Counted from the first letter of the stretch, positions 1 to 8,402 are shown. The stretch: 49,483 nt of DNA from Acidimicrobiaceae bacterium (GCA_009845995.1 VXYK01000067.1:1-49483), one strand, 5' to 3'. Notes: generated from the sequence alone by a model not told the origin. A program made the numbers and translations.

Positions 1-75
1 CAACTCAACACCATCATAAACCAATACACCAAACACACCTGCAACCAACCCCCACAACCAACCCCAACCAACTGA
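1..75 (+). CDS. 3' end of an unidentified gene (partial)
   Basis: Frame 1 is open from the window edge to a TGA at 73-75. It encodes 24 residues rich in Gln, Thr, Asn and Pro, with a Pro-Gln/Thr-Pro tail. The stretch is strikingly A/C-rich compared with the following DNA. Such polar, proline-rich tails are common at the C-termini of DUF222/HNH proteins like the one at 9532-10782, but no domain is visible, so this assignment is only a guess. It may equally be non-coding. Confidence 0.3.
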   Translation, partial: QLNTIINQYTKHTCNQPPQPTPTN

Positions 76-167
76 ACCACCCCCGGTATCGCACAGTGAG
101 TGTCCCGGCTGGGAGCGGACATCCGTTAGTCGACGGCCGCTGCGTTCACATGGATGCCCCGGGTGCC

Positions 168-173
168 GATAGT
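168..173 (+). promoter_or_regulatory. Candidate -10 (GATAGT) for the DHDPS-family gene
   Basis: GATAGT ends 8 nt before the TTG at 182. The spacing matches the other candidate leaderless promoters in this window. No clear -35 is visible. If real, it supports the TTG as the start, and so translation of the repeat-bearing N-terminus. Confidence 0.35.
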
Positions 174-181
174 CTCAGCGC

Positions 182-1381
182 TTGACGCAACCGGCGCCGT
201 TGCTGCGCTCGTCGAAAGGTCCTGCCATCTCCCCGACCTCGGCATCGAACTCAGAACCCCTCGCTCGGACGGTTGCCGGCGATCGTGCGGAACCGGGGGA
301 GCCCACCGCGCCTGGTGAGAGGACTGCGCCGGGTGATAGGACTGCGCCGGGTGATAGGACTGCGCCTGGTGAGAGGACTGCGCCGGGTGATAGGACTGCG
401 CCTGGTGAGAGGACTGCGCCGGGAGATCGGACCGCCCCGGGAGAGAGGACTGCTCGGAGCTTGCGCACCACCCCACGGGAAATTGTCGGTATGGCAGCGG
501 TGCTGTTGCCGTGCACACCGTCGGGGAAGATCGACTGGTCCTGCACTGAAGCGCACATAGCTCGCACCTTAGATTCTGGGTTGACACCAGCAGTAAACAT
601 GGACACGGGTTATGTGCAGATGCTCGATGAGCGCAGCAAGCGTCGAGTCCTTGACCTCGCTGCCGAAGTCACCGCTGGGAACTTCGTGGCCGGAGCCTTT
701 GTTGCCGATGCCGAAGGAGACAGTTTTGATCTTGACGCCTATCTTGGGGAGGCAACTGCTATCGCTTCCCGCGGCGGAACCCCGGTGATCTTTCCGTCGC
801 ACGGACTCAACGGCGGCAGCGAAGAAACCTGGATCGAAGCGCTCACTGCCATCGGGGCGAACCTGGATCGCTTCCTTGGTTTCGAACTCGGATCCATGTT
901 CGTGCCTTACGGACGCATTTTCTCCCTCGACGCGTACCGAGCCATGCTCGATATCCGCACGTGCGTCGGTGCCAAGCATTCGTCGCTGAATCGTGAACTC
1001 GAATGGCAACGGCTGGCGCTGCGCGATGAGGTTCGCCCAGATTTCATGGTCTTGACCGGCAACGACCTCGCCATTGACATGGTGACATACGGCTCGGATT
1101 ATCTGCTGGGTTTGGCCACCTTCGCCCCCGACGTGTTCGCCGAGCGGGACCGCCTCTGGGCGATCGGCGACCCTGCGTTCTACGGACTCAATGACACGCT
1201 CCAGTATCTGGGTCAGTTCGCCTTCCGTCCCCCGGTGCCCGCCTATCGACACAACGCGGCGATGTTTCTGCACCTCCGCGGTTGGGCGACATCCGACGCT
1301 GTGCCCTCCGGCACGCCGCATCGCCCCGAATCGGACCGAGCGATTCTGCGCGACATCGCTGAACGCCTCGGTGTGCTCTAA
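182..1381 (+). CDS. Dihydrodipicolinate synthase (DapA)-family aldolase/lyase with repeat-bearing N-terminal extension
   Basis: From about residue 95 the 399-aa protein is a class I aldolase-type TIM barrel of normal DHDPS-family length (about 305 aa). It has a proximal 'LLPCTPSGKIDW' segment and a Schiff-base lysine at K265 in 'VGAKHSS'. Family members cleave or condense pyruvate-type substrates; the substrate here is unknown, and location beside catabolic genes argues against a role in lysine synthesis. The first ~95 residues are an unusual extension dominated by hexapeptide TAPG-E/D-R repeats from an 18-bp tandem repeat. The first possible start is TTG at 182, 8 nt after a GATAGT hexamer. 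TTG 461 or ATG 491 would remove the repeats and leave just the enzyme core, so the start is uncertain. The OYE-type gene follows after 15 nt, probably in one operon. Confidence 0.8.
   Translation: MTQPAPLLRSSKGPAISPTSASNSEPLARTVAGDRAEPGEPTAPGERTAPGDRTAPGDRTAPGERTAPGDRTAPGERTAPGDRTAPGERTARSLRTTPREIVGMAAVLLPCTPSGKIDWSCTEAHIARTLDSGLTPAVNMDTGYVQMLDERSKRRVLDLAAEVTAGNFVAGAFVADAEGDSFDLDAYLGEATAIASRGGTPVIFPSHGLNGGSEETWIEALTAIGANLDRFLGFELGSMFVPYGRIFSLDAYRAMLDIRTCVGAKHSSLNRELEWQRLALRDEVRPDFMVLTGNDLAIDMVTYGSDYLLGLATFAPDVFAERDRLWAIGDPAFYGLNDTLQYLGQFAFRPPVPAYRHNAAMFLHLRGWATSDAVPSGTPHRPESDRAILRDIAERLGVL
299..454 (+). repeat. 18-bp tandem repeat (8-9 units) in frame
   Basis: About eight and a half 18-bp units run from 299, with core actgcgccgggtgatagg and alternating gag/gat first codons. 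The interior units are nearly identical and the outer ones diverged. The unit is a multiple of three, so copy-number change keeps the frame. It encodes (E/D)RTAPG repeats ahead of the aldolase domain. Confidence 0.9.
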
Positions 1382-1396
1382 TCTCGGGATGCTGCA

Positions 1397-2866
1397 ATGC
1401 CGCGGTTCACACAGGTCAAAGCGCTCACTGATGGGGGAACATTGCGTGCCTATTTTGAATCCGTCGGCGTTGAGATACCGACAGACACCGAAGTCGACCC
1501 GACCGGTGTGCTGGCGGCCCCCATGACGATCACCGACGGCGCAGCCGGACGCGTGGCCGTGCCCAATCGCTGGACGGTGTTGCCGATGGAAGGCTGGGAC
1601 GGGCTGGCCGACGGACGACCTTCGGAGCTGGTGAAACGGCGTTGGCAGCGTTTTGGCGAGAGTGGCGCCGGACTGGTGTGGGGTGAGGCGACGGCGGTAC
1701 GACATGACGGCAAAGCGAACCCCAACCAGCTGGTGCTCAACGAGACAACGGTTGACGACATTGCCGAGTTGCGAACCCAGTTGGATCCCTCGCAGGTGAC
1801 GGTGCTACAGCTCACACACTCAGGTCGTTACGCCCGTCCGACCGCCGAAGGACCAGAGCCGCGCATCCTCTATGAGCATCCGTTGCTTGATGACCGCGAC
1901 GATGTCGCTGCAGACGGATCCAACCTGTTGAGTGACGACGAAATCGATGAGTTGGTGGAGCAGTTCATCGCCGCGGCGCTACTCGCCGGGCAGGCAGGAT
2001 TTGATTTTGTCGACGTGAAGGCCTGCCACGGTTATCTCGGCCATGAGTTCCTGAGCGCGTGGGACCGGCCGGGAAGATACGGAGACGATCTCGAGGGCCG
2101 CAGCAACTTCTTGCGCTCGGTGATCACAGGGGTACGCGAAGCAGCTCCGGGTATTGGCGTCGCGGTGCGTCTCTCGTTGTTTGATTTCGTGCCCCATGTC
2201 GCGGGTGAGGGTGGGATAGGCCGTCCCGCGGCAGCTGCCGGCCACGGCCCCGATGGCTTCACCGATGGCTCAACCGATGACTCCACCGATGGCTACCGGC
2301 ACGCCTTCGGCGGTGACGGCACCGGTTTGGGCTATGACCTGGCCGAGACCCATGAACTGCTCGATCGTCTGGCGGGCTTGGGCGTGGGCCTTGTGTGCGC
2401 TTCTGCGGGAAGCCCGTACTACGTCCCCCATGTGCAGCGCCCCGCCTATTTCCCGCCCTCGGACGGATATCAGCCGCCCGAAGATCCACTCGTCGGTGTT
2501 GCGCGCCTGATTGCCGCGACGACAGAGGTCACCCAGCGTCACCCGGACATGCGCATCGTCGGCGCAGGTTTGTCGTATCTGCAACAGTGGTTGCCCAACG
2601 TCGGTCAGGCGATGGTGGCGAGTGGTTGCGCCGACTCGGTGGGTCTGGGCCGAATGATGCTGTCGTATCCACACCTGCCCGCCGACGTGCTGGCGGGTCG
2701 ACGACTCAACAAAAGATTGCTTTGCCGCACTTTTTCGGATTGCACGACGGCGCCGCGAAACGGCCTTGTCTCCGGGTGTTATCCCCTCGACGACTTCTAC
2801 AGACAAAGAGAAGAGCGGGTGCTGTTGGCAGCCGCGAAGAAACAATCGAGAACCCGTCTCCGCTGA
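1397..2866 (+). CDS. NADH:flavin oxidoreductase, Old Yellow Enzyme family
   Basis: This 489-aa FMN-dependent TIM-barrel oxidoreductase carries the OYE-family signatures 'QLTHSGRYARP' and 'CHGYLGHEFLS', followed by a late 'GLGRMMLSYP' phosphate-binding region. It lacks the second Fe-S/FAD half found in 2,4-dienoyl-CoA reductase, although C-terminal cysteines are present (CRTFSDC, GC). Roughly residues 275-312 are a Gly/Asp/Thr-rich insertion made partly by a 12-bp repeat. Expected chemistry is NAD(P)H-dependent reduction of an activated C=C bond; the substrate cannot be read. It starts 15 nt after the aldolase gene and precedes two acyl-CoA dehydrogenases, consistent with a shared catabolic pathway. 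Confidence 0.85.
   Translation: MPRFTQVKALTDGGTLRAYFESVGVEIPTDTEVDPTGVLAAPMTITDGAAGRVAVPNRWTVLPMEGWDGLADGRPSELVKRRWQRFGESGAGLVWGEATAVRHDGKANPNQLVLNETTVDDIAELRTQLDPSQVTVLQLTHSGRYARPTAEGPEPRILYEHPLLDDRDDVAADGSNLLSDDEIDELVEQFIAAALLAGQAGFDFVDVKACHGYLGHEFLSAWDRPGRYGDDLEGRSNFLRSVITGVREAAPGIGVAVRLSLFDFVPHVAGEGGIGRPAAAAGHGPDGFTDGSTDDSTDGYRHAFGGDGTGLGYDLAETHELLDRLAGLGVGLVCASAGSPYYVPHVQRPAYFPPSDGYQPPEDPLVGVARLIAATTEVTQRHPDMRIVGAGLSYLQQWLPNVGQAMVASGCADSVGLGRMMLSYPHLPADVLAGRRLNKRLLCRTFSDCTTAPRNGLVSGCYPLDDFYRQREERVLLAAAKKQSRTRLR
2251..2298 (+). repeat. 12-bp imperfect tandem repeat (4 units) inside the OYE gene
   Basis: Four 12-bp units beginning cgatg(g/a)ct encode a Thr/Asp/Gly-rich surface insertion. 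The unit length preserves the reading frame. Confidence 0.75.
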
Positions 2867-2941
2867 GGGCTCATTGGCGGCATTGCACGGTCCGCGACCA
2901 GCAGGACGACGTCCGAAGTGGGGCCCGGCAGCGCGAACAAA

Positions 2942-2947
2942 TAGAGT
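2942..2947 (+). promoter_or_regulatory. Candidate -10 (TAGAGT) for the first acyl-CoA dehydrogenase
   Basis: A TANNNT hexamer ends 9 nt before the ATG at 2957. This suggests a very short leader or a leaderless transcript starting inside the 90-bp spacer after the OYE gene. Confidence 0.4.
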
Positions 2948-2956
2948 CGTGGGCTC

Positions 2957-4147
2957 ATGGATCTTTGTTACACCGAAGCCGAAGAAGCGTTTCGTGACGA
3001 ACTTCGGTCGTGGCTCAAGGGTGTTTTACCCGACGTTGGCCCGCCTCCGACAGACCACACGGATCTCAAAGCTCGCAGGGCTTACGACACCCAATGGCAG
3101 CGTATTTTGTACGAGGCGGGTTACGCCGGGATCCACTGGCCCGCTGAGTTCGGGGGAAGGGGCTCCACACCCACTGAACACCTGATTTTCCTTGAGGAAA
3201 CGGAACGAGCCGGGGCGCCTTATGTGGGCGTGAACTTCGTGGGGCAACTTCACGCCGGGCCAACCCTGATCGCCGAGGCCACGCCGGATCAGCAGCGCAC
3301 CCACCTGGCCCCGATCCTGCGTGGCGACCATGTCTGGTGCCAGGGCTTTTCCGAACCAGGTTCAGGCTCGGATCTGGCTTCTCTCACCACTCGAGCATTC
3401 GACGACGGAGACCACTATGTGGTGACCGGCCAGAAGATCTGGACCTCCTTCGCGCAGGTGGCCGACTACTGCGAATTGCTGGTGCGTACCGATCCTGATG
3501 TGCCAAAACATCGGGGTATCACCTGGTTGATAATGCCCATGGACCTTCCGGGTATCGAGATACGCCCGATTGTGACCGCGCTTGGTGCGAGCGAGTTCGC
3601 GGAAATGTTCCTGGACGAAGTTCGAATTCCCAAGGTCAACCGCGTCGGTGATCACAACGATGGCTGGCGGGTGACGATGGTGACCTTCGCTTTCGAGCGA
3701 GGCACCGCTTTCATCGGCGAGATCATCGCCTCCCAGCGGCTGCTGGCGGACCTCGCAAAGGTTGCTCAAAAGGTGACCAGGGGTTCGGCACGCGCCGCAG
3801 ATGACAAGGGAATCCGGCGTGAATTAGGCCGACTTGAAGCCGAACTGGATGCTCTGTGGTCCTTGACCAAACGCAACGTGAGCCAGGCTCAACGCACCGG
3901 CATGGTTGGACCTGGGGGCTCGGTTTTCAAGCTTGCTTATGCCGATGTGCGAAAACGAATGTCCGACTTGGCTGAGCAGATCCTGGGTCGGGCTGGTCTT
4001 GCCATTGGTGACACACTTGATCTGAGCGAGCTTGATCATGTCGGGGAGAGGCTCTACACGTTGACTCTGACCATCGCCGCGGGGACATCGGAGATACAGC
4101 GCAACATTGTGGGTGAACGCCTGCTGGGACTCCCCAAGGACCGATGA
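2957..4147 (+). CDS. Acyl-CoA dehydrogenase (full-length member of a pair)
   Basis: This 396-aa FAD-dependent acyl-CoA dehydrogenase introduces a C2=C3 double bond in an acyl-CoA. Visible signatures are 'GFSEPGSGSDLASL' (FAD/acyl-CoA loop, about residue 133), 'GQKIWTSFA', and the C-terminal 'AAGTSEIQRNIVGERLLGL' that closes the FAD/tetramer interface. Length is typical. The ATG at 2957 is supported by the family N-terminus 'MDLCYTEAEEAFRDELRSWL'. Next downstream is a shorter acyl-CoA dehydrogenase. Actinobacterial FadE pairs of this kind (for example ChsE4-ChsE5 in Mycobacterium) form alpha2beta2 enzymes acting on bulky substrates such as steroid side chains. That the two proteins pair here is inferred. 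Confidence 0.9.
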   Translation: MDLCYTEAEEAFRDELRSWLKGVLPDVGPPPTDHTDLKARRAYDTQWQRILYEAGYAGIHWPAEFGGRGSTPTEHLIFLEETERAGAPYVGVNFVGQLHAGPTLIAEATPDQQRTHLAPILRGDHVWCQGFSEPGSGSDLASLTTRAFDDGDHYVVTGQKIWTSFAQVADYCELLVRTDPDVPKHRGITWLIMPMDLPGIEIRPIVTALGASEFAEMFLDEVRIPKVNRVGDHNDGWRVTMVTFAFERGTAFIGEIIASQRLLADLAKVAQKVTRGSARAADDKGIRRELGRLEAELDALWSLTKRNVSQAQRTGMVGPGGSVFKLAYADVRKRMSDLAEQILGRAGLAIGDTLDLSELDHVGERLYTLTLTIAAGTSEIQRNIVGERLLGLPKDR

Positions 4148-4233
4148 CTGGGGATAACTAGGGATGACTAGGTATGACTAGGTATGAGCAGGGATTGCCG
4201 GGACCGCAGGGACAGCAGGGACAGCAGGGATAA
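4143..4233 (+). repeat. Decamer and nonamer tandem repeats in the spacer between paired acyl-CoA dehydrogenases
   Basis: Five 10-bp units of the type gatgactagg / tatgactagg run from 4143 to 4192. After a short break come three 9-bp cagggacag-type units (4207-4233). The last unit supplies the purine-rich AGGGA that serves as ribosome binding site for the ATG at 4237. Copy-number slippage here would alter spacing or the number of Shine-Dalgarno-like sites. Confidence 0.85.
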
Positions 4234-4236
4234 GCA

Positions 4237-5274
4237 ATGGACTTTGAGCTGAACGAAGACCAGGAGGCGCTAGCCGAGGGTGTGGCGGCCCTGTGTGAAG
4301 GCCGTTTCGACATCGAAACTGTCCGCCTGATGGCAACCGATGGCCTTGATCGGGGGCGTTGGACAGAACTCGCGCAAACCGGAGTGTTCTCGTTGACCCG
4401 CCCGGAAACCGACGGTGGTCTGGGTATGGGCTGGGCCGAAGCGGTGGTGGTGTTTGAACAACTCGGTCGCGCCTTGGTACCCGGTCCGTTGGTTGCCACA
4501 ACCCTGACGGCTGCGCTTGTGGGGTTGGCTGACACGACGACCATCGTCGAGACCAGTGGACTGGACGCGACAGAAATTGGCGAAGGCGCGGCTGAGGGCA
4601 GCATTGTTGTCGGCGCCCTCCAGCGCTGCGATGGGCCTTGTTTCGTGGAGTTCGCGGGTTGGGTTGACGGGCTGGTGATCAGTGATGACGAAGGACTGTG
4701 GTGGGTTGAAGCGGAATGGCTGAAAGCCGCGAATGCCGCCCGGGCTGCCCACCCGCTGGACCCGCTCACGCCCGTATCGGTTGTCTCCGAGCTGCCTCAA
4801 GGACGCAGAATCGCTGATCGAAACACGGCGATCATTTGGAGACAATGCGGTGCGCTGCTCACGTCCGCGCTGCAACTGGGCATTGCCGCCGGAGCCACCG
4901 ACCTAGCCGTCGAATACGCCAAACAACGTGAGCAATTCGGTAAACCGATCGGTGCCTTTCAGGCCGTGAAGCACCGGTGTGCCGACATGATCACGCGAGT
5001 TGAGGTGTTGCGGGCCGCGGTCTACGCAGCAGCTGTGACCGTCGACGGCAAGGGAGTCGACGATCCCTCTCGCTGCGTGGCGGTGGCCAAAGTCCTCGCC
5101 TCCAGCGCTGCCGCGGCTTGCGGCAAAGACGCGGTCCAAGTCCACGGCGGCATGGGTTACACCTGGGAAGTCGATGCTCACCTGTACTTGAAGCGAGCCT
5201 GGGTGCATGATCTCGCCTTCGGCGACGGCGACGAATATGCCGAACAACTGGCCGGTGGCTTGCTCAGCGGCTGA
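4237..5274 (+). CDS. Acyl-CoA dehydrogenase (short partner)
   Basis: The 345-aa protein is shorter than a usual acyl-CoA dehydrogenase, and its middle beta domain is reduced and poorly conserved. The C-terminal helical domain is clear: 'REQFGKPIGAFQAVKHRCADM' and 'VQVHGGMGYTWEVDAHLYLKRAW'. This asymmetry (one full, one short subunit) is what is seen in heteromeric actinobacterial FadE enzymes, where FAD-binding and catalytic residues are contributed by different subunits. It probably acts with the product of the gene at 2957. It is preceded by a repeat-derived AGGGA site. The 3' neighbour is convergent. Confidence 0.87.
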   Translation: MDFELNEDQEALAEGVAALCEGRFDIETVRLMATDGLDRGRWTELAQTGVFSLTRPETDGGLGMGWAEAVVVFEQLGRALVPGPLVATTLTAALVGLADTTTIVETSGLDATEIGEGAAEGSIVVGALQRCDGPCFVEFAGWVDGLVISDDEGLWWVEAEWLKAANAARAAHPLDPLTPVSVVSELPQGRRIADRNTAIIWRQCGALLTSALQLGIAAGATDLAVEYAKQREQFGKPIGAFQAVKHRCADMITRVEVLRAAVYAAAVTVDGKGVDDPSRCVAVAKVLASSAAAACGKDAVQVHGGMGYTWEVDAHLYLKRAWVHDLAFGDGDEYAEQLAGGLLSG

Positions 5275-5310
5275 TCAGAACCGTCGGCCCGTGACGCTAG
5301 GCGAGCGACG

Positions 5311-6627
5311 CTAGGACTTGGAGGGAACGGGCTGCTGCGCCGGTGGCGGTTTCAGGCCTCGGGTTGTGAGTTGTTGCCAATATGCCAGATCGGTTTCATC
5401 GGGCTCATGGCCCAGATGCGTCACGGTGTCGACATCGGAGGCCTCAGCTCGCAGTGCGCCTGCAGTGCAATGCTCGCGAGGCCGCACCGAGAACGGGTCG
5501 AAGCCGAACTGTTCCATGGCGTTGAGGTGCGTGATCTTGTTGACGATCTCATCGCTGACCCCGACAAAGCACGACTCGAGGCTCTCGGGGGCATTGGGCC
5601 ACGAACTGTCGCTATGGGGGAAGTCCGACTCCCAGCACACATGGTCGATGTTGAACTGGTCGATGAGCGCCACCCCGACCGGATCTTCGATGAAACAGCA
5701 CAACATGTGACGGCGGAAAATGTCGCTGGCCAACGACATGCCTTCAGGGAACTCGTGGCCGGTCCAACCTTGGTGGCGGCGCTGAACATGGTCGGCCCGC
5801 TGCAGCAGATATGGAATCCAGCCGATGTCGCCCTCGCTCAAAGCGAACTTCAAGTCGGGGAAGCGATGCCAGATGTCGGCCCAAAGCAGGTCGCCCATGG
5901 TGTACATCGTGCTCAGCGGCGACAGCGTTATCGGCACACCCGGGGGCGCGTCGAACGAAGTATTCATCCCCTTCGACGACGATCCGATATGGCAGCAGAT
6001 CACGACGCCTTCGTCGTTGCACGCTGCGAACAACGGATCCCAGAAACCTGAGTGCATCGACGGCACGCCCAGAGCCGCGGGGTTCTCTGAAAAGGTGATG
6101 GCCCGTACGCCTTTGGCGGCGAGGCGGCGGACTTCCGCGGCGGCCAGGTCGGCGTCCCAGAGCGGTACCATCCCGCATGGTATGAAACGGTCGGGATGGG
6201 CTCCGCACCACTCGTCGACATGCCAATCGTTGTAGGCACGGATCATGACCAGATTGACGTCACGGTCCGGGCCTTCGCTCAGCACTTGGCCGGCAAACCC
6301 AGTCCAGTTCGGAAAGTTGAGCCCGGCGAGTTGGCCACCGGCAGACATGTCTCGTACTCGCTCGTTGACGTCGTAACATCCGGGGCGCATCTCATCGAAG
6401 CGACTGGGGTTGATGTTGAACATTGAAGGCGGCTTGCCCGCTACCGCGTTCAATCCCAGATTGCGTCCCATGGCCTCGCCGTACCACCACTGCTGATGGC
6501 CGTTTTCGTCTGTTTCGACCCGCGGCGCCCGGTCTTTGTAGGCGGCGGGAACATGGGCGTCGAACATGTCCGCCGGTTCACAGATGTGATCGTCGACGCT
6601 GATGAGGATCATGTCGGATGCTTTCAT
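5311..6627 (-). CDS. Amidohydrolase family 2 metal-dependent hydrolase/decarboxylase
   Basis: The 438-aa protein begins 'MILISVDDHICEPADMFD', the metal-binding strand of amidohydrolase-2 (DxH type). It continues with 'WHVDEWCGAHPDRFIP', 'VVICCHIGSSS' (metal/catalytic His) and a late 'HVCWESDFPHSDSSWPNA' that carries the active-site Asp. Members of this TIM-barrel family hydrolyse or decarboxylate aromatic and ring-derived acids; the exact substrate is not readable. A strong AAGGAGG lies just before the ATG. It is the third gene of the DUF35-thiolase-amidohydrolase operon, separated from the thiolase by a decamer-repeat spacer. Confidence 0.85.
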   Translation of the reverse strand: MKASDMILISVDDHICEPADMFDAHVPAAYKDRAPRVETDENGHQQWWYGEAMGRNLGLNAVAGKPPSMFNINPSRFDEMRPGCYDVNERVRDMSAGGQLAGLNFPNWTGFAGQVLSEGPDRDVNLVMIRAYNDWHVDEWCGAHPDRFIPCGMVPLWDADLAAAEVRRLAAKGVRAITFSENPAALGVPSMHSGFWDPLFAACNDEGVVICCHIGSSSKGMNTSFDAPPGVPITLSPLSTMYTMGDLLWADIWHRFPDLKFALSEGDIGWIPYLLQRADHVQRRHQGWTGHEFPEGMSLASDIFRRHMLCCFIEDPVGVALIDQFNIDHVCWESDFPHSDSSWPNAPESLESCFVGVSDEIVNKITHLNAMEQFGFDPFSVRPREHCTAGALRAEASDVDTVTHLGHEPDETDLAYWQQLTTRGLKPPPAQQPVPSKS

Positions 6628-6644
6628 GGCGCCCCTCCTTGGGT

Positions 6645-6684
6645 TAATCGTGGCTAATCGTGGCCAATCGTGGCTAATGGTTTA
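6645..6684 (-). repeat. 10-bp tandem repeat in the thiolase-amidohydrolase spacer
   Basis: Three units of (t/c)aatcgtggc plus a partial fourth fill the 54-bp spacer, between the thiolase stop codon (6682-6684) and the Shine-Dalgarno sequence of the amidohydrolase. The unit length matches the decamers at 4143-4192, though the sequence differs. Confidence 0.85.
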
Positions 6685-7857
6685 GGCCGATCTCAGGATC
6701 GCGCCTTGGGAGTTGAAAAAGAAACCCCCGGGGGTTACCAGTGCAACCTTGGCACCTTCAACCTGGCGAGCGCCAGCCTGACCGCGCAACTGTGTCACCG
6801 CCTCACGCAGATGGCCTGTTCCCCGTGTAGCTCCTTCGGACAATGATCCGCCGTGGGTGTTGACGGGGATTCGACCGTCTATCTCGATTCGTTGACGTTC
6901 TTCATTCCAGTGCTCGGCCAAGTACCGTTCGGCGCCGCCCATTTCGCAGAATCCGCAGTTCTCGAGCCAGCTCAGAGCGATGATCGTGAATCCGTCGTAG
7001 GGATAGAACACGTCGATGTCGTCAATCCACAGATCGGACCGTGCCTTGAGATGGTCGACCACAACATGCTGGCCGTGACGTTTCAGGCTGGGCAACTGAT
7101 CTTCGGTGTTCTCGCCGACCACCCCTGTCGTCGCCGCGTGGATTAGTACCGGTGGTTGCGGGAGTTCCGCGGCGCGCTGCGCGGTGGTCACGACGAAAGC
7201 GTCGGCCCCGTCGGCCGGATAGTCCATGTCGAACATGTTCAGCGGTGTGCGGATCATGCGACCAGCGTGGTACTCGTCGAATGACAGGGGTTTGCGCATG
7301 GCGGCAAGTTCGTTGGCTGCCGCGTTGCTTCGAGAATTGATAGCGATTCGGGCGAACGGATCTTTCGAAGCTCCGAACTCGTGCATGTAGCGGCCGGCCC
7401 AGGTGGCGTATGCGTTGGCGTTGGCGGCATCTTCAGGAATGGGGCGAATGGTGCTGCGGGCACCGCGTCGCCAGGGATCGGCCGCGGCTCGCCGCGAGTT
7501 CCACGACGACATCATCACCGGCGTGACGATCAGTACATGATCGGCTGCGCCCGCAAACACCGCTTGGGCCGCGTCAAGCAGAGAAAACATGATCAGCGGG
7601 GCGGGACGGCTGTGGTGCGACACCTCAGTCAGCCCCAGCGAGGCAACCAAAAAAGGTGCGCTGGCAGCCCCGGCTTCCGATGTGGCCACTACACCGTCGA
7701 TATCGGCGGCGGTGAGTCCCGCGTCTCGGATCGCCCTGGTGGACGCCTCCAAAGCCAGCGACAACGGTGAGCGGTCGCCCCTGCTGAAACCGGTCGAGCC
7801 GATCCCGACGATTGCGATCTGGTCTTTCATTGGCGAACGTTTCATTGATCTGGCCAT
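6682..7857 (-). CDS. Thiolase-like protein (SCP-x / lipid-transfer thiolase-aldolase type)
   Basis: The 391-aa protein begins 'QIAIVGIGSTGFSRGD', the signature start of SCP-x-like thiolases, with 'ALEASTRAIRDAGLTAADIDGV' and a C-terminal 'NTHGGSLSEGATRGTGHLREAV' active-site loop. Such proteins, when encoded with a DUF35 partner (for example Ltp2 with the DUF35 domain of ChsH2), are retro-aldolases that remove a side chain from steroid-like CoA esters rather than true thiolases. Here the DUF35 gene lies directly upstream and shares a TAATG stop/start overlap. A GGAG 10 nt before the ATG at 7857 favours that start over the ATG at 7830. An aldolase role is inference. Confidence 0.85.
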   Translation of the reverse strand: MARSMKRSPMKDQIAIVGIGSTGFSRGDRSPLSLALEASTRAIRDAGLTAADIDGVVATSEAGAASAPFLVASLGLTEVSHHSRPAPLIMFSLLDAAQAVFAGAADHVLIVTPVMMSSWNSRRAAADPWRRGARSTIRPIPEDAANANAYATWAGRYMHEFGASKDPFARIAINSRSNAAANELAAMRKPLSFDEYHAGRMIRTPLNMFDMDYPADGADAFVVTTAQRAAELPQPPVLIHAATTGVVGENTEDQLPSLKRHGQHVVVDHLKARSDLWIDDIDVFYPYDGFTIIALSWLENCGFCEMGGAERYLAEHWNEERQRIEIDGRIPVNTHGGSLSEGATRGTGHLREAVTQLRGQAGARQVEGAKVALVTPGGFFFNSQGAILRSA

Positions 7858-8402
7858 TAGCTTTCGCTCCGTTGGCTTGGCTGGCTTGGCTGGCTTGGCT
7901 GGTACGTGCTCGGCCGGAAAGCCACGATCGGCGCGCCTCCTCGATACAGGTATTCGAGTTCGACGGCGTCGCCGATGCTCGGCTCCCGGTTGCCGAAGCT
8001 GTGAATCGTTCCGGTGACACGCAGGTGATCTTGTTCTTCAAGTTCCACGACTACCACGGGATGACCTTCGTTCTGGTAGTCGACCCCATCAGCTGGAGGA
8101 CCGGCATGAAGGTGCATCAACAAATGGATCGTGCCCCTACCGCTCACGGGGGTCGGAACAACATCGAAAGACCAGCAACTCGGGCACATCGGCCGCGGCG
8201 GCTGGTGATAGCGGTCGCAATCTGCGCAGCGATTGATCAGCAGCTGACCGGCAAGTCTGCCGCGGTACTGGGCGGCGTTGTCGCGGTACACACCATGCCC
8301 AGCGAACAACTCAAGGAGTTCTGCGTCGCTCAAGTCGCTTTCGGCGGGCTTGTGTTCGGTATCGGGGGAGTTGTCACGTTCGGTTTGGATGGAATCGGCC
8401 AC
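7857..8402 (-). CDS. DUF35 OB-fold / Zn-ribbon acyl-CoA-associated protein
   Basis: The 181-aa protein has a rubredoxin-like Zn ribbon ('CADC' and 'CPSC', about residues 59-75) followed by an OB-fold ('GRGTIHLLMHLH...HPVVVVELEEQDHLRVTG'), the standard DUF35 architecture. These proteins bind CoA moieties and form complexes with SCP-x-type thiolases/aldolases, which fits the translationally coupled downstream gene. The C-terminus ends in PSQ repeats encoded by a 9-bp tandem repeat. The start is GTG at 8402, 8 nt after GATAAT on the minus strand, suggesting a leaderless mRNA. The ~35-residue acidic N-terminus before the ribbon is unusual. Confidence 0.88.
   Translation of the reverse strand: MADSIQTERDNSPDTEHKPAESDLSDAELLELFAGHGVYRDNAAQYRGRLAGQLLINRCADCDRYHQPPRPMCPSCWSFDVVPTPVSGRGTIHLLMHLHAGPPADGVDYQNEGHPVVVVELEEQDHLRVTGTIHSFGNREPSIGDAVELEYLYRGGAPIVAFRPSTYQPSQPSQPSQRSES
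7871..7902 (-). repeat. 9-bp tandem repeat in the DUF35 C-terminus
   Basis: Three perfect copies of cttggctgg (7876-7902) plus a partial copy encode the repeated Gln-Pro-Ser tail. The repeat is in frame and adjacent to the thiolase start region. Confidence 0.85.

Noticed and set aside
299..454. CRISPR-like reading of the 18-bp array
   Set aside because: Units are directly adjacent with no unique spacers and no cas genes nearby; it is a simple in-frame tandem repeat.
569..1705. Long minus-strand reading frame (378 codons) opposite the DapA-like and OYE-type genes
   Set aside because: It is antisense to two well-supported genes and its translation is rich in Arg/His/Cys with no family resemblance; typical shadow frame of GC-rich DNA.
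4148..4236. Rho-independent terminator between the two acyl-CoA dehydrogenases
   Set aside because: The spacer is direct tandem repeat without a GC-rich dyad or T-run; the two genes look co-transcribed.
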